Shown: piece by piece, positions 10,077 through 21,362 of the stretch
How the letters are laid out: each line of letters begins with the position of its first letter
Position numbering within the stretch: the stretch's first letter is position 1
Assembly: GCA_963680875.1 (NCBI GenBank)
Contig: OY804589.1
Location: forward strand, 27,268,353-27,332,352
DNA: 64,000 bases
Reading direction: 5' to 3'
Origin: Bathymodiolus brooksi
Taxonomy: Eukaryota > Mollusca > Bivalvia > Mytilida > Modiolidae
Translations under genes and position numbers: made by a program
Notes under the pieces: generated by a model
Told to the model about the DNA's origin: nothing
Databases searched by the model: none
The model's input: only the letters and a program-made list of their open reading frames with translations

Positions 10077-10167
10077 ATACAAGTATCTTCTTGAAAAACA
10101 TTTTAGATTTGATATTTTATGGCAATCAATATGTGACATTTAAATAAACAAATTTATTATTACATAT

Positions 10168-10195
10168 GTATTATTATTATTATTATTATTATTAA
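10168..10195 (+). repeat. (TTA)n microsatellite
   Basis: An almost perfect TTA run lies in AT-rich DNA just after the foldback element. Confidence 0.8.
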
Positions 10196-10651
10196 TGATA
10201 CGTAATATACACAGAATGTGGATTCGCAAGCAAGCTGAAAGCTTATGTCAATCCATCTCCAAGACATGTTTGTTGAGAAAGGAATATCGTTATTTTAACG
10301 ACAAATTAATATAACTTTAGAACAAGATTGAGAGAGAAAAAAAATTTAAATACATACTGTATAAAAAAACCAATTCTACTCAAAGCAGAATGTAATTTTG
10401 TTTGATCTTTTTAGTGTTACCATATTTTATTATTTATTTTGACAAGAATCAGATACAATATACATATGATACATAATACAAAGTATAATACTAATACACA
10501 ACATAATTAATAAAAGGATTCAGATAGCAGATATTTTTAATAAAAATGGATAATAATTTACATATTTTCATACTTTTCAAAAATGTTTCTTATACAAAAC
10601 CCCCCCCCCCAGAAAATATATAATCTCCTTGTATGATAAATAATTTCATTA

Positions 10652-10872
10652 CAGTCAACCCTGCTTTAAAGGTTACCTGTATTTAACAAATAACTAAGGG
10701 CAGCACTATATTCTCCCATATAATGAATAGTGTATATAATTTAAACCTGTATATAACAACCACCTGCTAATAAAGGGCAAATTTTCAGGTTCTCTTCGGT
10801 GTCCTTTATAGACAGGTTAAACTGTATTAATTTTCAGGTCTTCTTCGGTGTCCTTTATAGACAGGTTTAACT
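10652..10872. mobile_element. TA-flanked MITE with duplicated right end
   Basis: The left end CAGTCAACCCTG and right end CAGGTTTAACTG are inverted, with TA on each side. The last ~47 bases (TTTTCAGG..GGTGTCCTTTATAGACAGG..AACTGTATT) occur twice in tandem, so there is a second possible right end at about 10827. Confidence 0.6.
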
Positions 10873-11240
10873 GTATTGCCAATGACTTTTTTAAATCTAC
10901 CCAGATGAAAAGCACTATTTATAAAATTTGTCGTATTTTTCATTGGATTTTCCGTCCATTTGTTTTTTTCACATTCCAATCTACCATTGTTATCAATAAA
11001 ATTGTTCACATTTATTTTTATGTACATATATCTATAAATATGGCTGGTCCATTTGTTGACATACTTTGTTATACAAGCTTTTTTTTTATCATCTCATATA
11101 CCGGTATATGTATGTTATATATCATGAACTCTAATCTTTGATCATCCATCAGATTTAAATTTTGTTTTCTTTTTTATGTAGATCTTATCTCAATAAATAT
11201 AGAAGCTTGCAAATATTTTCTTTTTCTTTTTAACTCTCCT

Positions 11241-11410
11241 GACCGATGGCCATGTGAGCTTTTGCCATCACTAGACGAAGACCATGTGAGCTTTTGCCAT
11301 CACTAACCAAAGGCCATGTGAGCGTTTGCCATCACTAGACGAAGGCCATGTGAGTTTTTGCCATCACTAGATGAAGGCCATGTGAGCTTTTGCCATCACT
11401 AGACAAAGGC
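11241..11410 (+). repeat. 32-bp minisatellite, five copies
   Basis: The unit 'AAGGCCATGTGAGCTTTTGC' plus 'CATCACTAGACG' repeats five times with few changes. The unit equals the head of the interspersed repeat at 11560 and 15515 (GGCCATGTGAGCTATTG), so that head seems to have been amplified here. Confidence 0.8.
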
Positions 11411-11559
11411 CAATAGGGTTTGAAAATTTAACATTCACCAGTTTATTATATAATAACTTATTAGACAATGTAGATAAATTAATAAACTGATTGGAAGTTC
11501 CAGATGAAATAATCTTTTTTGATATTTACAATGCTTTCAACTGAGCTTTCTGTTTTTAG

Positions 11560-14500
11560 TTCACCTGGACCAAAGGTCCAAGTGAACTATTGCCATCACT
11601 TGGCGTCCGTCGTCTGTTGTCTGTTGTCTGTAAACTTTTCACATTTCAAGCTTCTTCTCCGAAACCACTGGGCCAATTGGAACCAAAATTAGCAGGAATG
11701 TTCCTTGGATGGTCCTCTACAAAGTTACTGTTTTTCATTCCAGTCGGATATTCAACATGGCTGCCAGGGCCAATAATATGCTTTGATTGGCTGAAATTTC
11801 AAAGATCTTCTCCTCTGAAACTAATGAACTGACTGAACCCAAACTGTAAAAGAATGATCATTGGAATGTCCTTTACCAAGTTTCTGTTTTTTATGCCGAT
11901 CGGAAATCCAAGATGGCCGCCACCGCAGGACATAGATTAACATTGGACCCTATGGGAAAATGTTCAAATGCCTTCTTCTCAGAAACTACAAATATGATTA
12001 AAGCCAAACTGTACATGATTGTTCATTGGATGGTCCTCTACAATCTTAAGGTTTTTTGTTCCGATATGAAATTCAAAATGGCGGCTACGGCAGGACTTAG
12101 TTTAACATTGGACCCTATGGGAAAAATGTTTCAAAATGCTTCTTCTCTGAAACCACTTGGGACAATTGAAACCAAACTGCCCAGGAATGATCATTGGAAG
12201 GTCCTCTACAAAGTTTCTGTTTTTTATGCCGATCGGAAATCCAAGATGGCCGCCACCGCAATACATAGATTAACATTGGACCCTAGGGGAAAATGTTCAA
12301 ATGCCTTCTTCTCAGAAACTACAAATATGATTAAAGCCAAACTGTACAAGAATGTTCATTGGATGGTCCTCTACAATCTTAAGGTTTTTTGTTCCGATAT
12401 GAAATTCAAAATGGCGGCTACGGCAGGACTTAGTTTAACATTGGACCCTATGGAAAAAATGTTTCAAAATGCTTCTTCTCTGAAACCACTTGGACCATTG
12501 AAACCAAACTGCCCAGGAATGATCATTGGAAGGTCCTCTACAAAATTTGTGTTTTATATGTCGATCGGAAATCCAAGATGGCCGCCACCGCAATACATAG
12601 ATTAACATTGGACCCTATGGGAAAATGTTTAAATTCCTTCTTCTCAGAAACTACAAATATGATTAATGCCAAACTGTACATGAATGTTCATTGGATGGTC
12701 CTCTACAAACTTTACGTTTTTTGTTCCGATATGAAATTCAAAATGGCGGCTACGGCAGGACATAGTTTAACATTGGACCCTATGGGGAAAATGTTTCAAA
12801 ACGCTTCTTCTCTGAAACCACTGGGACAGTTGAAACCAAACTGCCCAGGAATGATCATTGGAAGGTCCTCTACAAATTTTATGTTTTTTATGCCGATCGG
12901 AAATCCAAGATGGCCGCCACCGCAATACATAGATTAACATTGAACCCTATGGGAAAATGTTCAAATGCCTTCTTCTCAGAAACTACAAATATGATTAAAG
13001 CCAAACTGTACATGAATGTTCATTGGATGGTCCTCTACAAACTTGACGTTTTTTGTTCCGATATGAAATTCAAAATGGCGGCTACGGCAGGACTTAGTTT
13101 AACATTGGACCCTATGGGAAAAATGTTTCAAAACGCTTCTTCTCTGAAACCACTGGGACAGTTGAAACCAAACTGCCCAGGAATGATCATTGGAAGGTCC
13201 TCTACAAATTTTATATTTTTTATGCCGATCGGAAATCCAAGATGGCCGCCACCACAATACATAGATTAACATTGGACCCTATGGGAAAATGTTCAAATGC
13301 CTTCTTCTCAGAAACTACAAATATGATTAAAGCCAAACTGTACATGAATGTTCATTGGATGGTCCTCTACAAAGTGTGTGTTTTTTATGCTGATCGGAAA
13401 TCCAAGATGGCCACCACCGCAGGACATAGATTAACATTGGACCCTATGGGAAAATGTTCAAATGCCTTCTTCTCAGAAACTACAAATATGATTAAAGCCA
13501 AACTGTACATGATTGTTCATTGGATGGTCCTCTACAATCTTAAGGTTTTTTGTTCCGATATGAAATTCAAAATGGCGGCTACGGCAGGACTTAGTTTAAC
13601 ATTGGACCCTATGGGAAAAATGTTTCAAAATGCTTCTTCTCTGAAACCACTTGGGACAATTGAAACCAAACTGCCCAGGAATGATCATTGGAAGGTCCTC
13701 TACAAAGTTTCTGTTTTTTATGCCGATCGGAAATCCAAGATGGCCGCCACCGCAATACATAGATTAACATTGGACCCTAGGGGAAAATGTTCAAATGCCT
13801 TCTTCTCAGAAACTACAAATATGATTAAAGCCAAACTGTACAAGAATGTTCATTGGATGGTCCTCTACAATCTTAAGGTTTTTTGTTCCGATATGAAATT
13901 CAAAATGGCGGCTACGGCAGGACTTAGTTTAACATTGGACCCTATGGAAAAAATGTTTCAAAATGCTTCTTCTCTGAAACCACTTGGACCATTGAAACCA
14001 AACTGTACATGAATGTTCATTGGATGGTCCTCTACAAACTTGACGTTTTTTGTTCCGATATGAAATTCAAAATGGCGGCTACGGCAGGACTTAGTTTAAC
14101 ATTGGACCCTATGGGAAAAATGTTTCAAAACGCTTCTTCTCTGAAACCACTGGGACAGTTGAAACCAAACTGCCCAGGAATGATCATTGGAAGGTCCTCT
14201 ACAAATTTTATATTTTTTATGCCGATCGGAAATCCAAGATGGCCGCCACCACAATACATAGATTAACATTGGACCCTATGGGAAAATGTTCAAATGCCTT
14301 CTTCTCAGAAACTACAAATATGATTAAAGCCAAACTGTACATGAATGTTCATTGGATGGTCCTCTACAAAGTGTGTGTTTTTTATGCTGATCGGAAATCC
14401 AAGATGGCCACCACCGCAGGACATAGATTAACATTGGACCCTATGGGAAAATGTTCAAATGCCTTCTTCTCAGAAACTACAAATATGATTAAAGCCAAAC

Positions 14501-14960
14501 TGTACATGAATGTTCATTGGATGGTCCTCTACAAACTTTACGTTTTTTGTTCTGATATGAAATTCAAAATGGCGGCTACGGCAGGACTTAATATTGGACC
14601 CTATGGGAAAAATGTTTCAAAACGCTTCTTCTCTGAAACCACTTGGATAATTGAAACCAAACTGCCCAGGAATGATCATTGGAAGGTCCTCTACAAAGTT
14701 TCTGTTTTTTTATGCCGATCGGAAATCCAAGATGGCCGCCACCGCAATACATAGTATTAACACAGGACCATATGGGGAAAATACAAAAATACATTCTTCT
14801 CTGAAGCTATTGCACTGATTGAACCTAAACTGTGCATCAATCATTGGAAGGTCCTTTACAAACTTTGTGTTTTTATGTTGATGATAATTCCAAGATGATT
14901 ACCACTGCAGGACATAGTTTTTACATAGGACCAATTGGTTCTTTTTATAACCAGGTGAAC
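11560..14960 (+). repeat. Interspersed mollusc repeat expanded by a 166/332-bp tandem array
   Basis: The ends GTTCACCTGG (11560) and CCAGGTGAAC (14951) are perfect inverted copies. The head carries 'CATCACTTGGCGTCCGTCGT', and the body has repeated 'CTTCTCTGAAACCA' and 'AAGATGGCCGCC' words. From about 11900 to 14760 there is a tandem array of two alternating ~166-bp subunits (332-bp dimer). Starts such as 12578, 12910 and 13242 are exactly 332 apart. The MAATA... open frames are products of the array and not a gene. I recall this repeat as very common in bivalve genomes. Confidence 0.75.
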
Positions 14961-14993
14961 GATACAGGCTTTTGAGAGCATCTGGTTAAAATG

Positions 14994-15514
14994 TCAGGTG
15001 AGCTATTGCCATCACTTGGCGTCCGTTGTCGTCGTACGTCGTACGTCGTAACCTTTTTCAAAAATCTTCTCCTCTGAAAGTACTAGACCAATGGAAACCA
15101 AACTTGGTCTGAATCATCACTAGGGTGTCTAGTTTCAAAATTGTGTCCGGTGATGCCGTGCACCAACCAACATGGCCGCTGTTACTAAAAATAGAACATA
15201 TTGTAAAATTGCAGGTTTTTGGTAATAACTCAAAAACCGTTAATAATATAAAAAATCTGACATGGGGTAAAAATGATCAACACATCAAGATCTACCTACC
15301 CTGCAATTTTGAAATAAATCTGATTACCCATCTTGGAGTTATTGCCCTTTTTTCATCAAATTTGTAAATTTTAATACTTTTCGTCTTATATTTCAAAAAC
15401 TATAAGAGATAAAGGTTAACTTTAAATTACAAAAATGTGCGGCATATCAAGATCTACCCACCCTGCAATTTTGAAGTAAATCCCATTACCCATTTTGGAA
15501 TTATTTCCCTTTTT
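14994..15514 (+). repeat. Second copy of the CTCACCTG-type interspersed repeat
   Basis: The copy starts GTCAGGTGAGCTATTGCCAT, followed by the CATCACTTGGCGTCC head, 'ACCAACATGGCCGCTGTTAC' and 'AATAACTCAAAAACCGTTAA'. It directly follows the array-bearing copy. The same body occurs at 57250-57480. Confidence 0.65.
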
Positions 15515-15738
15515 AGCTCACCTGGCCTTTAGGCCATGTGAGCTATTGTCATCACTTTTCGTCCGTCGTCCGTCCGTCAACATTTCACATTTTAATCTTC
15601 TCCTCAGAAACCACTGGGCGAATTGCAACCAAACTTTTGTGGAATGGTCCTTGGATGGCCCCCTTTCAAAATTGTGTCCGGTGATCCCGACTTCCAACCA
15701 AGATGGCCGCCAAACTAAAAATAGAAAAAGGGGGGATG
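15515..15738 (+). repeat. Third, short copy of the CTCACCTG-type repeat
   Basis: It starts AGCTCACCTGGCCTTTAGGC, has the CATCACTTTTCGTCCGTCGT head, and ends soon after 'CCAAGATGGCCGCC'. It is a 3'-truncated copy next to the Penelope-like element. Confidence 0.65.
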
Positions 15739-15913
15739 ACATTTTAATTGTCCATTGCTGCTTTAGTGTAAGTCAAAATGAGCTCAAATTTAACTGCAGC
15801 TACATGGCAAGGAATAGTTTAACATATATTCCGAGTTTTTCTGTGAAATTTTTCTTTCAGCCGATATATACCGATTATGCAAATTAGGCATATTTTGATA
15901 AAAGATCACACCT

Positions 15914-17610
15914 CTGGACTGTTCTACTAAAAATGTCATTTACGGCATAGAATGTACACTCTGTGGACTTTTGTATGTTGGTGAAACTCGTCAAACATTG
16001 CGAAGTAGGATGAACCAACATCGATATGATGCAAAAGATCCCAAATACAGGATTTTGTATAATCATTTCAATCAACCGGATCATGACCGCTGTTTGACGA
16101 TGAAAGTTCGAATCATCGAGAAGATTTACCATCATACAAACAGTCCAATACTTAGTACATCTTACCGTACCGATAGAGAGTTGCTTTAGATTAAAGAGTT
16201 AGGCACTGCAATGCCTTACGGTTGCAATGATAACATCAAAGGAGTGGGAAATTTGTCAAGTCCTGGATGCAACGAAATCAACGTGATGAGCCTTTTTAAT
16301 ACTATTCCAAGAACTAAACGTAGCCATGGTCATAAAAGAATTCAACATCCTAATGTTAAAAAGTCCTCTAAACCAAGAACGTTACAAGATACTTTTAATG
16401 ATTTACTTTCTAATATACAGAAACCTCTTGGAATTCATCACATTCGTACAATCTTATTTTCACTACCTGTAAACTACCTCAAAGATCTTAGGGATTTTGG
16501 ACTTGACAAAGGAGGCGCAGATCCTTTTTCTCCTATGTACAGATTGTCTAGTATTATATGTGACGTGGTGTCCTTTCGTCTTTTTAAACCAATTCGATCT
16601 GAACCTCTTCATGATAACAACAGAAAATTCCTCCATATTCCGTTTGCTAACAAAGGAATCGATGCAACATTCTTAATAGAAAAGAGGTCGTAAAAGAAAT
16701 TCCACCATATTTCAAAAATCAATCTGTTCCCATTATCTCCTATAGCTACACTAACAGCATTGGCCGTAAAATTTTTAACTACAAAGAAGCATTGCAAGAT
16801 ATTAACATAGAAGAGTACCTTAAGAACCCTCTGACTTGTGGCTGCTCCCACTCTCCTTTTCAATACAACCCATCTGGACATGTAATCACTGGTGGTCTGA
16901 ATATCATTCAACATGAGAGTCTCCGAAAGGTGATTTCTCATGGTCCTAAATTCAGAGAACCTCAACACATCAATTGGAAACATAATTTCAAGATAGTTAT
17001 GAATGCTGTTGAAGATTATGCCAGAAGGTGGATAAAGAGAGAAGTAGACCAAGATCCTGAGTTAGAGTCCTTGTTAGACTGGGTTAGAACAATTAGGTCT
17101 CTAGTACAAGGTCGGATTCACAAACTCAAAAATTGTGTTAATAGTCGACCTAAGTCTGTATTTAAAGACCAAGAAGCTGTTAAGTGTCTTTCCTCTCTTC
17201 ATGACAAATATGTTATCGTTCCTCCGGACAAGGATTCCAACAATATCGTGTTTGTATGTAAATCATATTACTTCGAATGCCTAATCAAGGAATTAGGCAT
17301 AAATAGCAACACCTCTAGTAATACCACATACAAACCAACTTCGTTCGACAAAGATGAAATCCTAGCTAACCACAGATCATTCATGACCTCTTTAAACATT
17401 CCCTCTGGTAAAGAGTCTGAGGATTTACCCTATTTATATTGGATACCTAAACTCCACAAGACACCATACAAAGAAAGGTACATAGCGGGATCATCAACTT
17501 GTTCGACGAAATAATTGTCTATTCACCTGACAAAGATTCTGTCTGCAGTAAAAGAGGGACAACAGAAATATTGTGAAACTGTTTACTCTTCTCCTTCCTC
17601 AGGCATAGGT
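15914..17610 (+). pseudogene. Penelope-like retroelement, GIY-YIG upstream of reverse transcriptase (Naiad-like), broken
   Basis: The order is unusual because the endonuclease comes first. From about 15914 the frame reads LDCSTKNVIYGIECTLCGLL and then YVGETRQTLRSRM, a GIY-YIG nuclease core with nearby Cys residues. After an in-frame TAG (16187-16189) comes IKELGTAMPYGCNDNI. A frameshift near 16665 leads into PPYFKNQSVPIISYSYTNSI, then TCGCSHSPFQYNPSGHVITG, then the reverse-transcriptase N-terminal region with VPPDKDSNNIVFVCK and LYWIPKLHKTPYKERYIAGS. A TAA at 17512 follows and homology ends near 17610, before the catalytic Asp motifs. N-terminal GIY-YIG is, to my knowledge, the mark of the Naiad/Chlamys group of Penelope-like elements. 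At least two stops and one frameshift show a dead copy. Confidence 0.7.
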
Positions 17611-17723
17611 GACCTTAGCCGATTTTGGCGATCTTGTTTATGCCCTTTAGTTTACTTGCTCTCAAAACTTTTAATTGTCAATGAGATGATGATGACTTCC
17701 GCTTTATTCAAGACCAACACACT

Positions 17724-17969
17724 GAGTTGGATTTTTATAGTGCTAGCTCACTGAAACAACAGTCCGCGGGTAGACATGTCGCTCTACTCGGACACATTAT
17801 TCTGATTCCGAGCCAACCAGTCTTTGCCCTTTCTCATTAATGCTGGTTCTTAGCGGAGAAGCAACAAATACCAATTTTATAGTCTTTGGTTTGACCCGAC
17901 CGGGACTCGAATCCACAATCTATCGCACTCGAGGCGAGCACGCCAACCATTACGCCACCGATGCAGTCC
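17724..17969 (-). repeat. SINE family A, minus strand, near full length
   Basis: The minus strand reads the tRNA-like head (TGGCGTAATGGTTGGCGTGC, then GGATTCGAGTCCC) and the shared body to CAGTGAGCTAGCACTATAAA. It lies head to head with a family C copy. Confidence 0.75.
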
Positions 17970-18125
17970 TACTCCTAAATGTGATGTGTTTAGTCAAGAA
18001 ATATGAAGACAAATTGTATAGTATTTACTGTGATCCGACCGGAGATCGAACTCGGGAAAAAAAAAATCCGTACTTTAATTGACAATAGCTTTGAATTTAA
18101 TTGGAAAAAAACCCAATGGTATGGT
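17970..18125 (-). repeat. SINE-like repeat family C
   Basis: It has about 160 bases in common with 28788-28945, including GACAAATTGTATA and GTGATCCGACC followed by GATCGAACTC (a B-box-like word on the minus strand), then TTAATTGACAATAGCTTTGA. Two copies in the same orientation support a dispersed family. Confidence 0.55.
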
Positions 18126-18399
18126 ATTAAGTGATTAACGATGCCAAGCCCTTTTCACTGATCAGTGCCAAGGGATTTTTAGTCAAATTTGTTTACCGTG
18201 AAGTCATGACGTTATCAGTGTAAAACGTCACAATACATGACCTAATGTAAAATTGCACACAGTTTTTTTATAGACTTTGTGGGGTGTAATGTAAAGAATA
18301 TTTTAGACCTAAAAAATGTAAAACAGAAAATTACTGCCGTATTTAAAAAAAAATGCATGAGCGTTTATCACCCGTTTAAAGAATAAATGTTAAATTTGA

Positions 18400-18700
18400 C
18401 ATACGCTTTTTGTTGAACGTGACGTTAAATACCATAACTCTCTGTTATATATATCAACATTAAATAACAAATAGTATGGAGGAAGCATGGTAAATATTCA
18501 CATGTAAAGTTGGAACAATCGACATCAATGACATGAGTATCTGTCTAGTCCAGCTCCGAGTAATGAGTGTTGGATTTTAACCTTATACATGTACATGTAT
18601 ATGAGAAAGTTCAAAAAAGATATTTAACAGTTTAATTATTGCCTGTGATCTGTGCATTTTTTCACCCGTTAAGTTTTGTTCTTTCAACACGTTAATCTAT
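18400..18700. other. Intergenic stretch, SINE family B tail only
   Basis: A short family B tail (TTGTTGAACGTGACGTTAAATACC) lies near 18412. I see nothing else with structure. Confidence 0.4.
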
Positions 18701-18756
18701 CCATCTAAACAATATATATTGACAATTGTCAATATGTTTAATATGTTTCTTAAAGT

Positions 18757-18981
18757 TCAATGCCGATACAAGCACATGACATGAACCACTTTATTACATC
18801 TCGAGCATATAGTGATTGCCCTAGAGCGTATGTTTGGTGTAGTACAGAGAATACAGCTTCGCTGTTTCCCCTTTTCAAAACGTACAAGTCTATTTCTGTT
18901 GCCTTGATTAACTCGCTGGAGTCGCCTGATAACTTTATGACAGATAATGCTTGAACAATAGATTGAGTGAACTTTATTCAT
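18757..18981 (-). pseudogene. Possible PiggyBac-type transposase C-terminal fragment
   Basis: The 74-residue frame ends RFEKGKQRSCILCTTPNIRS, then 'ITICSRCNKVVHVMCLYRH' and a stop. The Cys/His order (C-x2-C, C-x2-C, H, C, H) near the protein end resembles the cysteine-rich C-terminal domain of PiggyBac-like transposases. No upstream catalytic domain is visible on the same strand, so this is at best a remnant. Confidence 0.35.
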
Positions 18982-18999
18982 CTATTTTGTTGATATAAA

Positions 19000-20600
19000 A
19001 TATACGCATTCTATGTAGAATATGGAAGCTAAAAAAAAATAAGCGTTTTAGGGACTCTTACCTAAGAACTTTGAAAGCATACATTTAATACAAGTACTGA
19101 AGTAACATCAAAGTAGAATTAATAAAAAAAAAAAAACATAAATGAGGATGTCTTCTTCCACGTCCGCGTTTTTTTTTATCTAGCGCGAAAGTAATGAGCA
19201 ATTCGGGAAATAACAATTGTGTGCACCGTACAGGACTAGTGTAATCACACTAATTCAAGGATCCAGTTAAAAAGATGTATGATAGTACCTAAAATACAAG
19301 ATGAATCCCTACAATGTTAGATGAAAAATAAATCCTTTTAGATATGTCAAAATACAGAAAGTTAGAAGAAAACTTATGCCGGGCGGACCCTTTTAAGTAG
19401 GCTTACGCATTGGCAATAGCACCATATGTAAGTACATAACCTAGACCCAGGCCCACTGAGAGGGGGGGGGGGGGTCATCCGGGGCAACGGCCTGGGTCTC
19501 ATGAGCTTAGTACATATATTTAGTGATTTTCAACTTGTAAATGTATATTAAATGACTCAAATGAGAGCCAAGCCCGACTGATTGGGCTCCCCTAAGAACA
19601 ACCATTGACACTGGCAGATCGAGGGCCCCACTAATATTTATATAAGGGCTCTGAAATAAGTGATTTGCTATAGACAAATACATAGGAAATGGAGTCCCAG
19701 GCTAAGTTCCTAAGAATTACCTCTGAGAGTAGCAGATCGAGGATTGCAGGAGGAGGGGCTCAATAATGGTGAGTAGACATGATCAGACTTTTGCTAAACT
19801 CAATTGATTCCGTTCAGGTGACCCTTTATTTTTTATTTATTTATTAATTTCACTTCGTCAGTCACTACATTGTCATTGTCAAACATTGCAACATACAAAT
19901 TATAATCAAGGTATGCTGAACGGGTCGGTACAAAAGATGTCGAGAGAGAGACTGAGGGAGATAAAAAAAAAAGGTCAACTGACCAAAAATAGTTGTTGGT
20001 ATCAGTAGTTTCTACCAAATTTTGGTATATTGACTTCAGTTTAACTTTAAGCTGATTAATATTCTTATGAAGGCAAGTGGGTAAAACGAGGCACAAGGGT
20101 TCCTCTTGGTAATGTTTTCCAGAGCCTCGGAATCCTATATGAGCAACATTTTCTGCTGAAATTGTTTTTACCCTATGCTTTTTAAAAAAAATGTTGTAGA
20201 CTTAGACTAAAACGTGTACTTATTCAGCTGCCTAGGGCATTAAATTAGTGAAGATATGTTTTATATTTGGTTGTCGATAAAATAATTTGACTATTGTTTT
20301 AAGTTTATAAAAATACATCTATTAATAAATGTACCAGATCATTATAATTAATGGTCCAGAAAAATAAACAAGTAGAAAGCTGTTTTCTAAATCACAATTC
20401 ATCAATTCATTTTTGCTGTACTGATTCCTTCCTTATGACACACAGTGGTGGACTTAGTTTGAGTATCATTATTTGGAGAATTGGAGTTTCCTTTTCCCCT
20501 GGGGCCCAAAAATTCTCTTGGCGGCCCTGCCTAGACCTTTAAACTAAACACAAGTTTATAACTCCTAATCCCGAACGGAAAGTTGGGGCCATTTCAGAGG
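19000..20600. other. Intergenic stretch without recognised gene
   Basis: There are only short frames on both strands. A 13-base G run lies at 19462-19474. Near 20440-20540 a stretch (TGGACTTAGTTTGAGTATCA, TGGGGCCCAAAAATTCTCTT) looks repeat-like, but I cannot bound it. Confidence 0.4.
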
Positions 20601-20628
20601 GACCCTACAGTACCATATATATATATAT

Positions 20629-21250
20629 AAACGTCTAAAATGTTAGCACAACGATATCAAAAAAATATGTTAAAATGTAACAAAAATAACTATAAGTCTA
20701 CAAAAAGACTATAATTATAATGAAATCGACGGATATTTCGCTTGACCGACAAGCTTCATCAGCGTCTATAATGAAATCGACGGATATTTCGCTTGACCGA
20801 CAAGCTTCATCAGCGTCTGTTACAGTTACAGACGCTGATGAAGCTTGTCGGTCAAGCGAAATATCCGTCGATTTCATTATAATTGTAAGTCTACAAAAAG
20901 ACTATAATTATAATGAAATCGACGGATATTTCGCTTGACCGACAAGCTTCATCAGCGTCTGTTACAGTTACAGACGCTGATGAAGCTTGTCGTACTATAA
21001 TTATAATGAAATCGACGGATATTTCGCTTGACCGACAAGCTTCATCAGCGTCAGATGAAGCTTGTCGGTCAAGCGAAATATCCGTCGATTTCATTATAAT
21101 TATAGTTACAGACGCTGATGAAGCTTGTCGGTCAAGCGAAATATCCGTCGATTTCATTATAATTATAGTCTTTTTGTAGACTTATAGTTATTTTTGTTAC
21201 ATTTTAACATATTTTTTTGATATCGTTGTGCTAACATTTTAGACGTTTAT
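20629..21250. repeat. Nested palindrome cluster with eight hammerhead-like units in alternating orientation
   Basis: The outer arms are inverted copies: the left has AACGTCTAAAATGTTAGCAC (about 20630) and the right has GTGCTAACATTTTAGACGTT. Between them is a ~55-bp unit (GACGCTGATGAAGCTTGTCG, GTCAAGCGAAATATCCGTCG) present eight times: minus, minus, plus, minus, plus (cut short), minus, plus, plus. Mixed orientation gives open frames reading the same peptide (MKSTDISLDRQASSAS) on both strands, which is not evidence of a gene. An assembly artefact at a palindrome is possible. Confidence 0.8.
21111..21149 (+). ncRNA. Hammerhead ribozyme-like core (best copy)
   Basis: CTGATGA is at 21115-21121. 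A 5-bp stem with loop is at 21123-21137 (GCTTG, TCGGT, CAAGC), and GAAA is at 21138-21141. The flanks GACG (21111-21114) and CGTC (21146-21149) can pair as stem I. U-C just before CGTC would be the U-H cleavage site, giving a stem III of one base pair. An extra A at 21122 separates the core from stem II, which departs from the consensus. Penelope-like elements are known to carry type I hammerheads with very short stem III. Activity is uncertain. Confidence 0.4.
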
Positions 21251-21330
21251 TTATCATTTTTGTTTGTTTGCACAGTATCGTTAACACTTGTTTCCGATCC
21301 GACATCTCGTAGATTTATACGTTGGCTACT

Positions 21331-21362
21331 TTTTCAGATGTTTATATATATATATATATATA
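21331..21362 (+). repeat. (TA)n microsatellite
   Basis: A TA run of about 26 bases, followed by ACGTCTGAAAATTAAACC, joins the palindrome region to the tRNA-like repeat. Confidence 0.8.

Noticed and set aside
11913..14754. Repeated MAATAGHRLTLDPMGK-type proteins
   Set aside because: They lie in a 332-bp array within a known type of noncoding dispersed repeat. Frames break every 332 bases because 332 is not a multiple of three.
20720..21179. Matching peptides (MKSTDISLDRQASSAS) on both strands as possible genes
   Set aside because: The region is a set of inverted copies, so the same peptide appears on both strands by construction.
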